DNA from: Sthenelais limicola | Lineage: Eukaryota; Annelida; Polychaeta; Phyllodocida; Sigalionidae | NCBI GenBank assembly: GCA_942159475.1 | Contig: OW804096.1 | Span: 110,148,194-110,212,193 of the forward strand | Direction of reading: 5' to 3' | Length of the DNA stretch: 64,000 nucleotides | In this document: positions 24,000 through 36,289 of the stretch, piece after piece | How positions within the stretch are numbered: the stretch's first letter is position 1 | Layout: each line of letters opens with the position of its first letter | Notes under the pieces: model-generated | The model's input: the letters and a program-made list of their open reading frames with translations, nothing else | Database searches by the model: none | Told to the model about the DNA's origin: nothing | Program-made: the position numbers and the translations under genes

Positions 24000-25741
24000 C
24001 CGAGTGGTCGAGCGCGCTGATTTGTGTTTCTACCAACCTATTCAAACCTATTTTAGCGCAATTGTTTGGGCCTCAAATGCCACACATCTCGAGGCATTAA
24101 TGGTGCCACGAGGGCAGCTTGATTAACTTGAAAGCCTCCTATTTTCCCCGTGTACTAGACCTTGATTAACTAGGATAATGTGGCCACGCGATTCAATATT
24201 TGAATTTTAAGATTGTGATTTATCAAGGTTGAAAATAAAAAGAATCAATGTAGATGTAGCTACACATTGCGTGTAAGATCGTATGATAAGTGTATTCCTC
24301 TGAATATTGGTATTTTTAGATCGTGAAAGGAAGGGGGTTGCAGCTGTTACTGTTTTAACCCACATCGCCGGTGATCATACGCCCAAAGCTTATAAAATTA
24401 AAGATTAAATCAGACAGGTCCAAATAGTTGATGTTGCATGCATATATAAACAACCGGATGCCTGAAATCTAGGATTGGACTATGTTTATACCGTTTGATA
24501 GTTCACCGCATTCTGGATTTTAACCTCAACGGTGGGGACATTTTGACCAGTATGGGTGGAACTAATAAGGAAGAAGTTCTTTTGGTTGGTCATGACAGTT
24601 CTAGTGAATATGTTCATAATAGTGCAGACAGAAATGGTATTTCCTCCACTTTTCACTATTTAGGAAATAAGAGTTTCGATCGGTGGATTGGCTCATAATA
24701 GTTGGCTGTATTGGGGGATAAAGACTGCCTTTACATGTCTCGAAGCTCGCGGGATGACGAGGTAAATAGCGACACGGCTTTCGAGAAAGTAATGCTAATG
24801 AAGAGGCCTAGTACCTATTTGACCACCTTCCCCCTAAGTATTCCTCTTATTTGATTTCATTTCCTCGAGTTTACCTCAGCTCTTGATCACACAGATGTTC
24901 CTGCTATGCAGCTTTTACGCCGCACGTTTCTGGCCCCTTATTTGGATCCCCATCCTTTACCCTTAAGCAACCTTAAGGGAACGTCTTAAAACCGTATAGC
25001 GTATCCATAGAAACCAGCAAACAAATTACTCTAATCAAGATCAATACTAGAACATAGCCAAGCACTCATGTTCCCCACTTGGAGTTTTTTTCCGTATAGT
25101 GTATACATGAACCTCCACCCCCTACCATACCAAACATTGTCCGTGCCAACTTCGGGGTGGTAGGTGGAGAGATGGGTTGAAATTGTAGAAAACTATTTGA
25201 CAAAGGACAAATCTATTTATTGAAGACTGAAGACAAAGCGACAGATGCTGAATGGAATGACAGGCACAGACCAAAAACAATAGGACATTCAAAGTAAGGC
25301 GGAAATCAAAAGAAGTGGGCACTATAGGCAAACAAGGCTAGGTAACATAAGAGGAACCAGAAGCTGATATTACAATGTTGAGAAAGGAAAACGACATAAT
25401 AGATGTAGGAGGGCATGCATAGTTATAAACTAGATGAAAAGGAAATACAGAAGAAGTTGTATGCTATCAGTCACTTTTTCTTGGGTCGATATGTACATAT
25501 ATATAAAATGGATCTGATATGCTATCAGATGTCTGCGTGCTGTAGCTTGCATTCTTGTTTTAAATATGGCAGCCAGTTTCTTAGAAAAATAGCTATACGA
25601 TATCTTATTTCGGTTATATATTTAGTAGTTTTATTTCCGTTTGAAATTTATATGAAACAGGAAATCTGGCTAGTCCCTCTGCAGTGCGGTTGAGTTCACT
25701 GAACGTGATTTTGATGTATTTTAAAATACTTTGATCCCAAG

Positions 25742-26056
25742 CTAACTAGACGGGACTGGCAAGTCACTCGCTTTATAAATAAATAGAACCTCAAATCGAT
25801 ATTTGGAAATAAAATCACCCACTAGCGCCTTATATATTTCATGCACTAGGAGTTGGCGGGATGATTTGTTTTGAAGTTCTCGAAGGAAAGGCAAGGTCTT
25901 CCAGTCTTTACTAGTAGAGATCACTTTGATCACTGATGTATCAAGACTATCGGTTTGGAAGGGATGTATAATGGGGGTGCTGATGGTAGCAGTGAGTAGA
26001 GCAGGGGTGGATGGCATGTTCGAAAGTGATGGGATGAAGGGTGCGGCTAATAGCAT
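25742..26056 (-). CDS. Unassigned open frame, 104 aa
   Basis: ATG to TAG, with a Thr/Pro-rich N-terminal half and a more regular C-terminal half (KTLPFLRELQNKSSRQLLV, EIYKALVGDFISKYRF). No splice acceptor or promoter was seen. It could be a fragment of a mobile-element protein. Family unknown. Confidence 0.25.
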   Translation of the reverse strand: MLLAAPFIPSLSNMPSTPALLTATISTPIIHPFQTDSLDTSVIKVISTSKDWKTLPFLRELQNKSSRQLLVHEIYKALVGDFISKYRFEVLFIYKASDLPVPSS

Positions 26057-26615
26057 TTAAACACCCTTCATCTCGTGGACATAGCATGGCGAGGGTTATA
26101 TATGACTATAAACAGTCCCCATAAACGTAAGGTACGTACTGATCCACGCTTTTAAAGTTAGGTATTCCACCCTATAGCGAATCCGTGAGGCCTTGCCATA
26201 TTTCACCTTGCTAATCTTATATTGTTTAAACAAACCATTCTCTCCTTTATTATATGCGCATCCCTCTTGAGAGGTGCAATAGGTGGGGTGCAATATAACA
26301 TACCTATGATACGTGTGCTATAAAAATGTAGTTGTCTAAAAATAGCTCTGTCTCTGCAAAGCATGTCAACAAATTCACACTGAGTGAAAGCTGTGTGAAC
26401 CCCCGCGATTGGTAATCCACCCGTGATTCTGGTACCATTGTCGTAAAAATACATAATAAGAAGCACAACATTAAATAAAGAATTAAATTCTCTATCGAAT
26501 GATAAAGTTTTATTAATATAGCTTAAAAAAATGGCCGCAATATGAATGTTTTAATTCAACAATGTCACTATTGTCAGTAAATACCGCATGATCACACAGG
26601 GCACCGTTGTACTAA

Positions 26616-26666
26616 TGGGGCTCTCAGAGGGGCTCTCAGCGGGGCTCTCAGCAGAGCCCTCTGAGA
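26616..26666. repeat. Short tandem repeat of GGGGCTCTCAG
   Basis: Three near-identical copies, followed by the partial inverse AGAGCCCTCTGAG, so the block can also fold. It lies just left of the hairpin at 26759. Confidence 0.85.
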
Positions 26667-26758
26667 CTTGTTTAATATTTTTTCAGTGATATCTGATGAT
26701 ATATGATCAAATTTTATGCACGTATAATAAATATAGAATAGAACTCGCCGTAGTATTC

Positions 26759-26849
26759 GAAAATTTATTGGACTTGATTCGTCCATGTAAGCACTCGATC
26801 TGCCTACGGCATCGTGCTTACACAGATGAATCTTGTCCAATAAATTTTC
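26759..26849. mobile_element. Hairpin (foldback) element
   Basis: Arms 26759-26794 and 26814-26849 (36 nt, about five mismatches) enclose a 19-nt loop. Outer arms are GAAAATTTATTGGAC and its complement; inner arms end GTAAGCAC/GTGCTTAC. Similar peptides appear on both strands because the DNA is palindromic. Most likely the core of a foldback MITE. Confidence 0.75.
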
Positions 26850-26999
26850 AATTACTGCTGGCTTGTTCCATTCTCTCTCTATATGGGGTCAACACATATC
26901 AAGTTAGCATTGATCTCCAGTGTCCATTGATCATTAGCGACACTAAATCAAATATATAGTCCGGTAAAATATTGCTTCCATCACTACAGGGGTGGAGAG

Positions 27000-27170
27000 C
27001 GATTTGACCTGACGTCGAGATCGATTACAAACCAAACAGAGTGCTATTAGACCTGCTCCTGTATTTATTACATACTAAATCAACAAGAGAACTCGATTTT
27101 AATAGTATTTTACCTTGGTTTCCATCAATCTTGTGGATATTCAGCTCAAATAGCACATAGATGCTATATG
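27000..27170. mobile_element. Degraded foldback-family fragment, copy 3
   Basis: Shares GATTACAAACCAAACAGAGTGCTATT with the reverse arm of copy 1 and has CTCAAATAGCACATAGATGCTAT, the inverse of the 1085-1125 hairpin words (quoted words are separate pieces). Ends unclear. Confidence 0.5.
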
Positions 27171-28773
27171 AGATTTCAGATATTTCCAGTTTTCACATGT
27201 CCTCCTGCAATTAGTCATGGACAGTAACAGAAGTGTGCGAACTGTTGTGGCTAGCTCTACACATATGCTTGCAGAAGTATGTGCAATTCCATTTGAAATT
27301 GCATGAACTGGGATCCTACACCTGCGATCAGGATTTTTTCACCTGCGATCTGGCACACCATGAAATCACACATGAGTTTGCAAGTGTGTAGGGCAATCTT
27401 TGCATCTGCGATTAGTCGTAAGATTCTGCGAGTCCCTACACAGGTACGATTTAGTAAAAAAAATTTATACAAATTCGTGTGAACTTGCACGAGTTACCAC
27501 AAGGGCCAATTCGCATGCCAATTCGCATTTGTGTAGACAGGGCATAATAATTGGAGCGATGCGTCTATAGCCCCCGAATTCATCTTTCCTGGAACGTATC
27601 CACAAGATCTTTCCCTTCTATTCGGTTGGTGCGGGCTATTTTCGCTCCAATTATGATAGCTCTCCACTTCTGATTGAATTTGATGCTGCCATGGTTGATG
27701 CTATAAACTTACAAAGGCTGGAATAAGAATTTTCAGATTGGGAGGGGATGCATAACGAATAATTGTAATTTCATTTATACTTTTAGGAAGAATATTATAA
27801 GAAATTTAAGTCTTTTTTCTTTACTGATTTAATATCCATATTCGTATTCAGTTAATATAAACTAAGGGGAAAACACTATTCCAGGCACAATTGTTCATTA
27901 TCTAATACATTGGTACTGGGACGCAGCATACAACGATTTTCCCAAAATAGCTTGGTGTGTTAGAAGAAACTACGCGGGAATGGTTGAATTTTGCTGGCGC
28001 CACCTTGACAGACCCATTTCATTCACCGATTTCTTCCTGCACATGAGCCTTTATTATACCCCCATAATCCCCCAAACCTGACTAGTTTTGCTACGGTTCC
28101 ATAGCTTATCAATGATAGGCGCCAGATCCATCCCTGTTCCAGTTCCAGTTGACATGTCTGTAATTGGAATGCTTGGCGTTTATATCTAGTGGAGAAGGTT
28201 GAGGACCACCGTCCTTAAGAACCCCCTCAAAGAGACAAGTTTAATCAGACCGTTGTCGGTTGGTGAAGGCCGGCTATATCCCAGGTTAGGACTGCCTACA
28301 TAGTTAGGGATCTCGAGAAGATTGGATGTCTACTATACAGACGATGATTTCCCTCATGCCGGGTCCAGTTCATGCATGTACAATCTTTCTTCCACTTTAT
28401 GAATTAGAACACCCGACACTCATTCTGCCTTTCCATCTCCCATGTTCCTCAATTATCCCCAAATTATTGGCGGAGTACCGGGGTTCTCAATTCAAGGACC
28501 TGGGAGAAGGATTAGTACCGGTAAGGTAAATATTTGCCCCCTGGCTGTAGTATTTGTATTGGCCGCGCATTTGCAACAGTTTCAAAAGCACACGCGATTC
28601 ATCCTCGTAGGATGTCGCCGTGGGAATTTTATAGCCAAAGCACCATTTGCCATTTGAGGAGAAGAATGACGTTCCATCACCACATTATACCCGTAGATGA
28701 CTGTTTGCCTTGCGGAGAATGATAACGAGCGGGGTGATTATAAAAACTCGGGGGTGGTTTTAGTATGCGGTAC

Positions 28774-29003
28774 CAATAACACACTTTCCATCTCCATTGA
28801 TTTCAAAGCGATTCTCTTCCATCACGGAGGTCCGGCGGTATACGCCTAGTGTCAATAAGGGAATGATAAGTCCGAGTGAGACTTGAGAAAAGCACCCTCC
28901 TCCTTTAGACACGTTAGCAAAATTCAATTCCATGTCATTAAACAAATATCGATTCCAAAGGACTCGGTGGACCAGAAGAATTACATGACAGGGACTTATT
29001 TTT
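28774..29003 (-). CDS. RING gene, internal exon with hydrophobic segment
   Basis: Acceptor GATACGCTTTCCAG (AG at 29004-29005) and donor TTG|GTACCG (GT at 28772-28773) bound a 230-base exon with 76 whole codons and no stop. Incoming phase 2, outgoing phase 1. The final base G plus the first two bases of the 14971 exon make glycine. The donor at 30533 supplies AG, completing arginine at the start. Words include LLVHRVLWNRYLFNDMELNF and LGLIIPLLTLGVYRR. The latter is a hydrophobic stretch too short to call a membrane helix with confidence. The chain of three matched phases supports this as part of the RING gene. Confidence 0.5.
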
Positions 29004-30533
29004 CTGGAAAGCGTATCTAATTATGGTCTTATACTCTTGTGACTGTCTGTTCAATCAGAAAGCAAACTCAATTTATAACATTCAAGAATCCGTAATTACA
29101 AAATGTAATAGAATAGATATTCTATTCTCCCCATCCCGCATAGTTTTTCTACCCTTTGGGGAGAAACACTTTATACATGCCGGGTCCCGTGTACGTCGGA
29201 TTCAGGCCAAAGTAAAGAAAAAAATAATTAATAACAAACAATTTATTTCACTGCCCTAATCCAATAAACTACACAAAGGCCGATATGAAAGGTATGACGT
29301 GATACATGAACATGCGTGTCCATTTTGAACGCTCAATCAAATATTGAAAGAAGTTGTGTGAAAGCACTGCCGCCGATAGTGGCTTTTTTACTGAAGTACT
29401 CAGGAATATCCTTTTCACCGCGGCCAAATAATTCAAGTTTGAGAACATCTAACGACTGTAAGGGAAACAATTTGCAATTCTCATTGCACGTATATCAGTT
29501 GGAAGTTGTGAGTCATTGAAAACTTTCAATGAATTTACTGTTGGGAATATAACAAGACAAATGTGTACAAAATCAGTGATGGAAAGGGCCTCACTGTTTC
29601 AACAGTAGGCCGTATCTCATTAAGTCTCTGTCTAGTATTAAGTTCCATGGTTAGTCTTTAAATGAGCCTCATGAACTACACAAGTCGCGTAACTAATTTG
29701 GGTGCCTTGCCCCTGCGAAGACTTATAATTAGTCTAACATGGCATTAAAAATTGTGCCTTGACATCTCAGGCAGTTTAACTTGCCGTTATATATACCCTT
29801 TTTCCATAAACTACTTAGTCGTTAGCCGTTATTTTATAGACATTTCTACATACTACTTTGCAAGCTGAGCTTTGGACTAGCTCTGCCAATATATATTGTG
29901 CCCATTTAGGGAGCCCATTCAAGAGTTTGTTGATGCTAAAAGATCGAGCCAATGAAACTCATTGAAAACCTATATTATTATCATTGTAAAAGAATGATTC
30001 CATCCATCGGTATGACACGCGAGACCTAATATAATATTATAGTACATAATATTGGGGTGAAGGAAGGCGAGATATATAATCTAGTGAACAGTGGGAAGAC
30101 TGAGAGACTAGCATCTTGTCACTCTGCATTTAGCAGCAGAAGAGGAAACAGAATAGGTCCCACATGTTGAGGTCGGGGCACTTCTCCTGTCAGAGACGTT
30201 CTTTAGCATTACTGAAGGCATGCATCCCTTCAGACCATCACACCCTCACGTAGCCTAATTGTATTTGGCTTTAGCCCAGCGGGCACAGATGGGTCCCTCC
30301 AGCGCTCTCCCCCACAGTGTGCCATGCCAGAATTTGGCACCTCCCACTGCTGGTCATTCTGGACCAGTGGTCTGCAGGGAGCAGTCGGTATCCAGACTGG
30401 CTAATCCCGGGTCGCGTTTAGGATGCTCCGGAGATTAGGAACCGATCCCCGGAGACCTGATCCTTGCTCGGTAGGTCGTGCTCCATCCATCTCGCTAACG
30501 TCATCACCGAGTTCATCATCTGCCAGCACCAAC

Positions 30534-30742
30534 CTGTGAAATGAAAAGTTGCACTGTGCGCCTATCTTCGCTGCCTCTCCCTTCTTGATCATGTTAGGAA
30601 GTTCAGGAATTGCTGGAGGGATATTTGGCTGCCTGTTTATATATAATTTTGCCGGTAATATTGGATTTGCTGCTTCGGCCGGCTGATGATATAGACTGTA
30701 GATGACATAGCAGTCTTCATGTTCTCAGTGACAACTACTGAA
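30534..30742 (-). CDS. RING gene, internal exon with one in-frame TGA
   Basis: The acceptor is the strongest seen here (AATTCTCTCTGTCCTCTGTAG, AG at 30743-30744; the tract is quoted in part). In phase 0, which is what the 33372 exon delivers, the frame reads five codons, hits TGA at 30727-30725, then stays open. It contains EHEDCYVIYSLYHQPAEAAN, INRQPNIPPAIPELPNMIKK and GAQCNFSFH. The donor CACAG|GTTGGT leaves phase 2 for the 29003 exon. A weaker acceptor ending at 30724 (CACTGAG) would skip the TGA but shifts the incoming phase. Without splicing at 30534 the frame continues to a stop at 30401 through an acidic end (ADDELGDDVSEMDGARPTEQ), an alternative C-terminus. Confidence 0.42.
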
Positions 30743-30957
30743 CTACAGAGGACAGAGAGAATTAGTTAGCCTGGTGTGATAGTCAATTGCTTATGAATAT
30801 CAGCCAACTTTGAATATAACAATTAAATTATGGCTAAGGAATGAGGATAAATCACTCTTGATATCAAACATCCTTTTCATCTATGGGCAGCTTTTCCTTA
30901 ACTCTACAATTATATATCACCCGGGGAATATTGATTTTAGACATTGCCATGTCTATG

Positions 30958-31156
30958 GCTGACGCACACATGGCCGATTTGGCTCCCTATAGCCCCACGA
31001 TTTGGGTCTCCTCATGAATCCTGAGATTTCATTTCAAACCATGGTTTATGTTATTTCAAAAACATAAACCAGGATTTGAAATGAAATCCTAAGATTCAAC
31101 AGTAGACCCAAACCGTGGGGCAATCGAGGGCCAAATCGGCCATGTGTGCGTCAGCC
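30958..31156. mobile_element. Long hairpin (foldback) element, 199 bp
   Basis: The termini GGCTGACGCACACATGGCCG and CGGCCATGTGTGCGTCAGCC are perfect complements, and pairing continues inwards through CCCACGATTTGGGTCT / AGACCCAAACCGTGGG and TTTCATTTCAAA.CC to a loop near 31055. Arms of roughly 95 nt. No clear target duplication. A foldback MITE is the simplest reading; a transcript could form a long dsRNA hairpin. Confidence 0.8.
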
Positions 31157-31645
31157 TTTTAGGTTTCAATAGTTACACTTCAGGGCTCAATGTATAGCTG
31201 GATTAAATCCAGGGGTTAGAATGAATGAGGAGAGAGATCCAACTGAGGTGGTTTGGGCGCTTATACAATGTGGTCCTTTATTAGTTATCCTGACCATACA
31301 TTAGCCCTAAGTTGGGGCCAGTGATGCCTAGATAATAGGTTTGGTGGTTGCTGAAATCATGACTCCAAGCCACGCCAACCCGTTCGTTGAGGGAGTGGCT
31401 TTTACTAATCAATCTCCACCCGTCGCCGCTGTTGGACTTCTGCTAATAGTTAACCGGACCACTCACACACAGAGACTGACCCCACAATGATCACGCTGTC
31501 CATCAACCACTAAGCAAGGATCCTATGTTTTGGGCTATCTGGAAGACCTGTTTTCAGAGGATAAATTAAAGCCCGGTTCCGAAATGTTGTTATGAAATGT
31601 ATGATGAAATGTCAAATGTATGTAACGGAATTTTGGAATAAAAAT

Positions 31646-31647
<2 letters not shown>

Positions 31648-31688
<41 letters not shown>
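31648..31688. repeat. (TA)n microsatellite
   Basis: Perfect TA dinucleotide tract of about 40 bases. Confidence 0.95.
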
Positions 31689-31689
<1 letters not shown>

Positions 31690-31818
31690 CAAGGATCCTA
31701 TACCATCCCATCCGTCTTGTGGGTCTTGGGGAAAGGCATTTCGGGGAAAGACAAAATTACTATAGTATATAGTAAGTCCACTGAGCTCCATGGAATATAG
31801 AAATACTTAGTCACAGCC

Positions 31819-31923
31819 ATGGTTGTTGTGCCCGATGGCGGAAATATGCATTGCGAGGTCCAAAAAGGCGCTGTTAGGAAGATTTTGTTTTGTTTTTACT
31901 GTATAACCTTTGCATTGTCAAAG
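31819..31923 (+). CDS. Possible start exon, membrane or secreted protein
   Basis: ATG in a strong start context (CAGCCATGG) opens 35 codons that end exactly at a strong donor AAAG|GTGAGTGAGTGAG, phase 0. The peptide has a basic residue pair followed by a hydrophobic, Cys-rich stretch (VRKILFCFYCITFALSK) that could be a signal anchor. A 29-base block with good acceptor and donor at 32473-32501 (VPNFQHYWH, phase 0 to 2) could be the next exon. A third candidate begins at 33017. No family recognised. Confidence 0.38.
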
Positions 31924-32472
31924 GTGAGTGAGTGAGTGAGATTGGTTGCTTCACGCCCTTATCAACACATTGAAGGTTCTATCAAGGACGGGAGAGCTGA
32001 GAGGGAGGCAGTTTATGATCTTGTAACCCAGGAAATAGAGATAGAGAAGAAGGGAGAGAGAGACAGAGAAAAAGAGACAGAAAGGCACTTTATGGTTTTT
32101 TCTGAGGACCAGGCATTGCAAAAGTGTAGGAGGTAACAAATGTATGTATATCATATAACGAAGAGTTGATGGAAGATAATAGTATATATGCTCGGATTGA
32201 GAGCTATAGGTGTTGAACCGTGATGTTGAGCGTATGTCATATATCATAATGGGTCAAAAACAAATAATCATGTCAGATGTACTCTGCTACTATGTATCAA
32301 ACTCTTACTCTTAGATGTTCTGTGTAAATGAGGTGAAATTCTAGGATGCACGTGTCAGCATACTCTCCAATACTGTATAACTTGGATATACAAGTGTGTC
32401 TATTCATCCAATTCACTCTTTCTATGCCTGCCCCTTTGTCTATTAAGCAGCCTTATCACTATTCCCTTCCAG

Positions 32473-32501
32473 GTCCCAAACTTTCAACACTATTGGCATA
32501 G
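32473..32501 (+). CDS. Possible 29-base microexon
   Basis: TTATCACTATTCCCTTCCAG| and |GTAACT bound nine codons plus two bases. The phase fits the start exon at 31819. Too short for independent support. Confidence 0.2.
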
Positions 32502-33371
32502 GTAACTAGAGTCGTTTGACCACCGGAAAGCATAAAATGGTCTAAATGACACTGTACATCTTATAGAATAGGCCCAATCTGACAGACCTCTGTGAAAGCC
32601 CCCTTGCCCAGTTTTCCTTTTGCGTCGGGAGGAGGATAGGGCAGGCATCTAATGCCTATGCATTGAATGTTACGAACCGTCGCAGAAGCAGGTAATATTC
32701 CTCACGTGACGATGTTATGGGTATACTTAAATGTTTCATTGAAAACACTCTTTTGGGGCAAGGGTATTGCCAGGTAACGTCCAGGAAGCGGGGAAATCAT
32801 CGAGAGCAAACCAAGCGTGAAATGAGGCACATATCCTTTACTGCAATGTTTTCTGATGTTTCTAATGGGAGATCCTGTAATTTCACGTAAGAAAAGAATG
32901 CAAGGCATTATGTAATAATGATAATCAGTTTTTAAGAGAAAAATTGTTCTCGTGACGCGCAAAGTTGTTTTTGTTATTTCGATATCACTTAAAGAATTAT
33001 TGGCCTATCTATTCAGATCTGAAAACGGTGACAGCAAAAAGCCTGTTATCACCCATTAGGGAATTTCACAAATCTTTTAAGTCCTCATCAATTTTAGTTG
33101 TCGGAGATTCTAATGAGTTAACACCCACAATAATGTTTGTCTTTCGGGATGGATGTGCTTTTTTCGCTATACACGGCTTTGGGATTTCAAAACTTTATCA
33201 CAGAGTGTTTTCCCAGGGATTTACGCAAAAGTGAATCCTCCATTCCCTGATTATGGATCTATCACCGTTTGGTGCAGAATTTCAAAAAACAAAAATACAA
33301 AAAAAAATACAACGACGAACGTTAGATGGCTCCTTGCTTCAGATGTAAAATAGGTACAAAGTGATAAATAC

Positions 33372-33443
33372 CTGTCGTCCTTCCTCGTATATTTCCGGTT
33401 CCTCGTTTGGATTTACATTGTCATTCCCCACGTTATGCTCGTG
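33372..33443 (-). CDS. Probable internal exon, acidic (RING gene?)
   Basis: Acceptor GGGCCCCCACGTTCAG (AG at 33444-33445) and donor CGACAG|GTATTT bound 24 codons, phase 0 at both ends, reading HEHNVGNDNVNPNEEPEIYE and then EGRQ. Only one frame is plausible. Strongly acidic and Asn-rich, so probably a disordered linker. It joins in frame to 41280-41342 upstream and, with the strongest acceptor, to the 30742 exon downstream. Membership in the RING gene is inference. Confidence 0.42.
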
Positions 33444-34099
33444 CTGAACGTGGGGGCCCTTTTACCAAGGGGGGATAACCAGCGTTAGCCCCTGATGTGA
33501 TCTGGGCTTAGACATCGACTGGGAATAAATCATGACAAAGCAGAGTAAACCGTGCCTTGTTTACGTGAGTTGGCCTGTGTCACTACTCCGCCGTTATTGG
33601 ACATTGTCATTGATTCTGGAACTTGTGAGGCCGACACCAAACTTCCGGGTGGCGTCAAGCGTTGTTTAGCGTGCCTCTCCAAGCGGAGATGGTCTTTGAT
33701 CTACATCCTCAGAGCATGTTGGAAATGTATAAGTATATGGATCATTGTGTGAACAATCACACTTTATTCCACGGTACATCTGCCCCTCAATGAAACATAT
33801 TTTGTATTCACGTACAGTTGCCTGTCCAATGTCTGTGTGTAAATGGGTAATCATTTAATATACATTGATTGGTTGAATGATTTCAGGTACGCCTTAAGTT
33901 GCCTAAGCCATTGACCATGTGGCAGCCTTTGCAGAGGGTGCAAATAGAAGCGTACACACAGCAAACGTTAACTGTGTGGCAGTCTCCGTCCGCACCGATA
34001 ATGTTCGTATCACACTATTCGCCCAGCTGCAAATTGCAGCATATGTCCATCCTTAATACTCAGTACACATCTGACACAAATACGAGCAATATGAATTAA

Positions 34100-35390
34100 T
34101 AAAAAGATAAAAATGCAGGAAGGTTGTTGTAAATATCAGGGAGCATGCTGACTGGAAAAAGAGATTGGAGAAGGCCGAGGGAAGCGGAAGCTTGTGACAG
34201 TTTGACAACGCCGATACAAGCATCAATAGCAAAGGGTCAGGAAGACTTTACACAGGTCGGGCGATACGGTGACCACCCTGAGAGAAAGGTCATCCATCTG
34301 AAGTTATCCTGACTCCGGAAGGTCTTAGCAGATGAATAGGAATAGGAAAGTTCCCTCGAGTAGCCACTCAAATATCACCGGCAATCATTACTGTAGAAAG
34401 GTCCATTCTTTGATATCGAAATATAAAGAGAAATATAGATGTGTTTTGGCCTGCATTGCTTTTAGATTTTGATAATAGTTTCATCGAATGGGCTCTTTTG
34501 ATGTGCCTAAAAACATTATGTTGGTTGCTGACATACAATTTTGGTACGGCGTACACATTCAGAGTAAAAGTGCCCAGAGCTATATTCCACTGGAGCAAGC
34601 TGAAAAGGGGCTTTTTATGAATAGAAATATAATCTCACACCAGGGCCCTGACATATTGAGTGGCTGAGTGGCTTTGTTTCGTTTACAGGTCTCCCTACTA
34701 CATGGTAGAATATAAAAAGAAATATAGCGCAGCCCGGCCATGATATACCGTTCAAGGACATGAAAAAGACAAATAAAACCCTTCCTCTATATATGCCAAT
34801 GAACGCTGTCAGCTCTAGATCATCATGGCACATGCTAGCCCCAGAATAGGATACCATCAGAAGTATGTGTCTCCTAGATACATAAGAAAAGGCACTGGCG
34901 CCAAGAAACGAAGAAGAAAATATCTATAAATATCTCTGATTTTCTGTCTAAACAATCTGTAATGACAGGCAGGTTCCAGACGTTGTCAATCGATCGTCCA
35001 GAATGGGAGAGAAAAGAGTGAAGCCTCGATATGGGTGTGTGGAAACTATGGAAGTATGTCAAATCATTGAATCCATCAGTATCGGTTTAGTGGACAAGGG
35101 CCTTAAGACTCATTTTTTCTGTGATAGGATATTTTAATTCTATGTCGGGAGGTAAGGAGGAATTTCCAAATTGTCCAAAGAATCAGGAGATCCTCCGCCA
35201 AGTGAGGAACAATTTGAACAATTTGAATTTTTACCCCTTCAAACCCTTATTTTGAAGCTCAGTACTGGAAAATTCCGGTGGAAAAATAATGAATAAATAA
35301 GATTTCATGGCCCAATATTTACCTTTTTGACTTACATTACAATTGACACTAGGATATAAACTGCTATTAAATGTTTGATATCCTTTGTAT
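34100..35390. other. No gene recognised
   Basis: AT-rich sequence with short frames on both strands and no convincing exon; inferred intron. Confidence 0.4.
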
Positions 35391-35400
35391 AGATCATTCT

Positions 35401-35775
35401 GCGTTATGGAAATAATTCGTTACGGAAATTATGCGTTACGGAAGTTATGCACCGCATTTAGGCCCTGTGAAGGCAAATGACATGAGACAACAGTGTATAT
35501 TTTCTCATGTGTATAGAAGATGCTAATATGCATGTATGTGTGAAAGGATTTTGATGTATGTATTCAATCATGCATGCCAGTGGCAATAAATTGCCGTTAC
35601 GGAAATTATTCGTTACGGAAATTATTTTCCCTATTCAGGACCAGGGAAAGCAGATGATATGAGCCAATGTTATATATTTTCTCATGTGTATAGACCATGA
35701 TTACGTGAATATATGTGCAAAAGTATTTTGATGTAGGTCGATTATTAGGTGTGTGTTATTGGAAATAAATCAAAA
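35401..35775. repeat. Tandem duplication, two ~190-bp units
   Basis: Both units start with repeated CGTTACGGAAATTAT words and share, in order, GCA(A)ATGA-AT-ATGAG, TATATTTTCTCATGTGTATAGA and AG(G/T)ATTTTGATGTA. Unit 1 is about 35401-35590 and unit 2 about 35594-35775, clearly diverged. A further CGTTATGGAAATTA word at 35948 suggests the repeat once extended further right. Confidence 0.7.
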
Positions 35776-36289
35776 AGTAATTTCCGTACGAAATTGACAA
35801 AATTAACTATTAATCTTTGTGCATTTATTGTGTCTTCATGTAACTTCTAATTCCTTAACTTTTTTTCTCAGATACAGGGGATTATGTGAACAATTGACTG
35901 CCCTAGTACTTACATCATTTGACATTTTTTCAAAAATTACAAAAATCGTTATGGAAATTACCGCCCAAATGGCCAAAAATCAACACACTGGGAAAAAATA
36001 GAAATATCCATAATGCAGCTGTAACAATTTTAGGAATAGTACTTTAAGACATTCTCTCTTCATTCATTCATATTTTTTCAACAGTGGCCATTTCCCTAAA
36101 TAAAATTGATTTTTTAGCACTTTTTGCCCCAAATTAACCTTATTTCGGCTTCTAGCTTTGATTTTTTCTGTTAATACATAGGCAAAACCATGTATGGCCC
36201 TTTAGCTTTCATTGAGCCCCATACGCTACAACCTAAAATGAGAAAAAAAACGAAATTCGAAGTACCATTCATTTAATTTCCCCGCTCAC

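Noticed and set aside
31951..32247. 98-codon minus-strand frame
   Set aside because: Largely the translation of a GA/CT-rich tract; the hydrophobic run is an artefact of the pyrimidine stretch.
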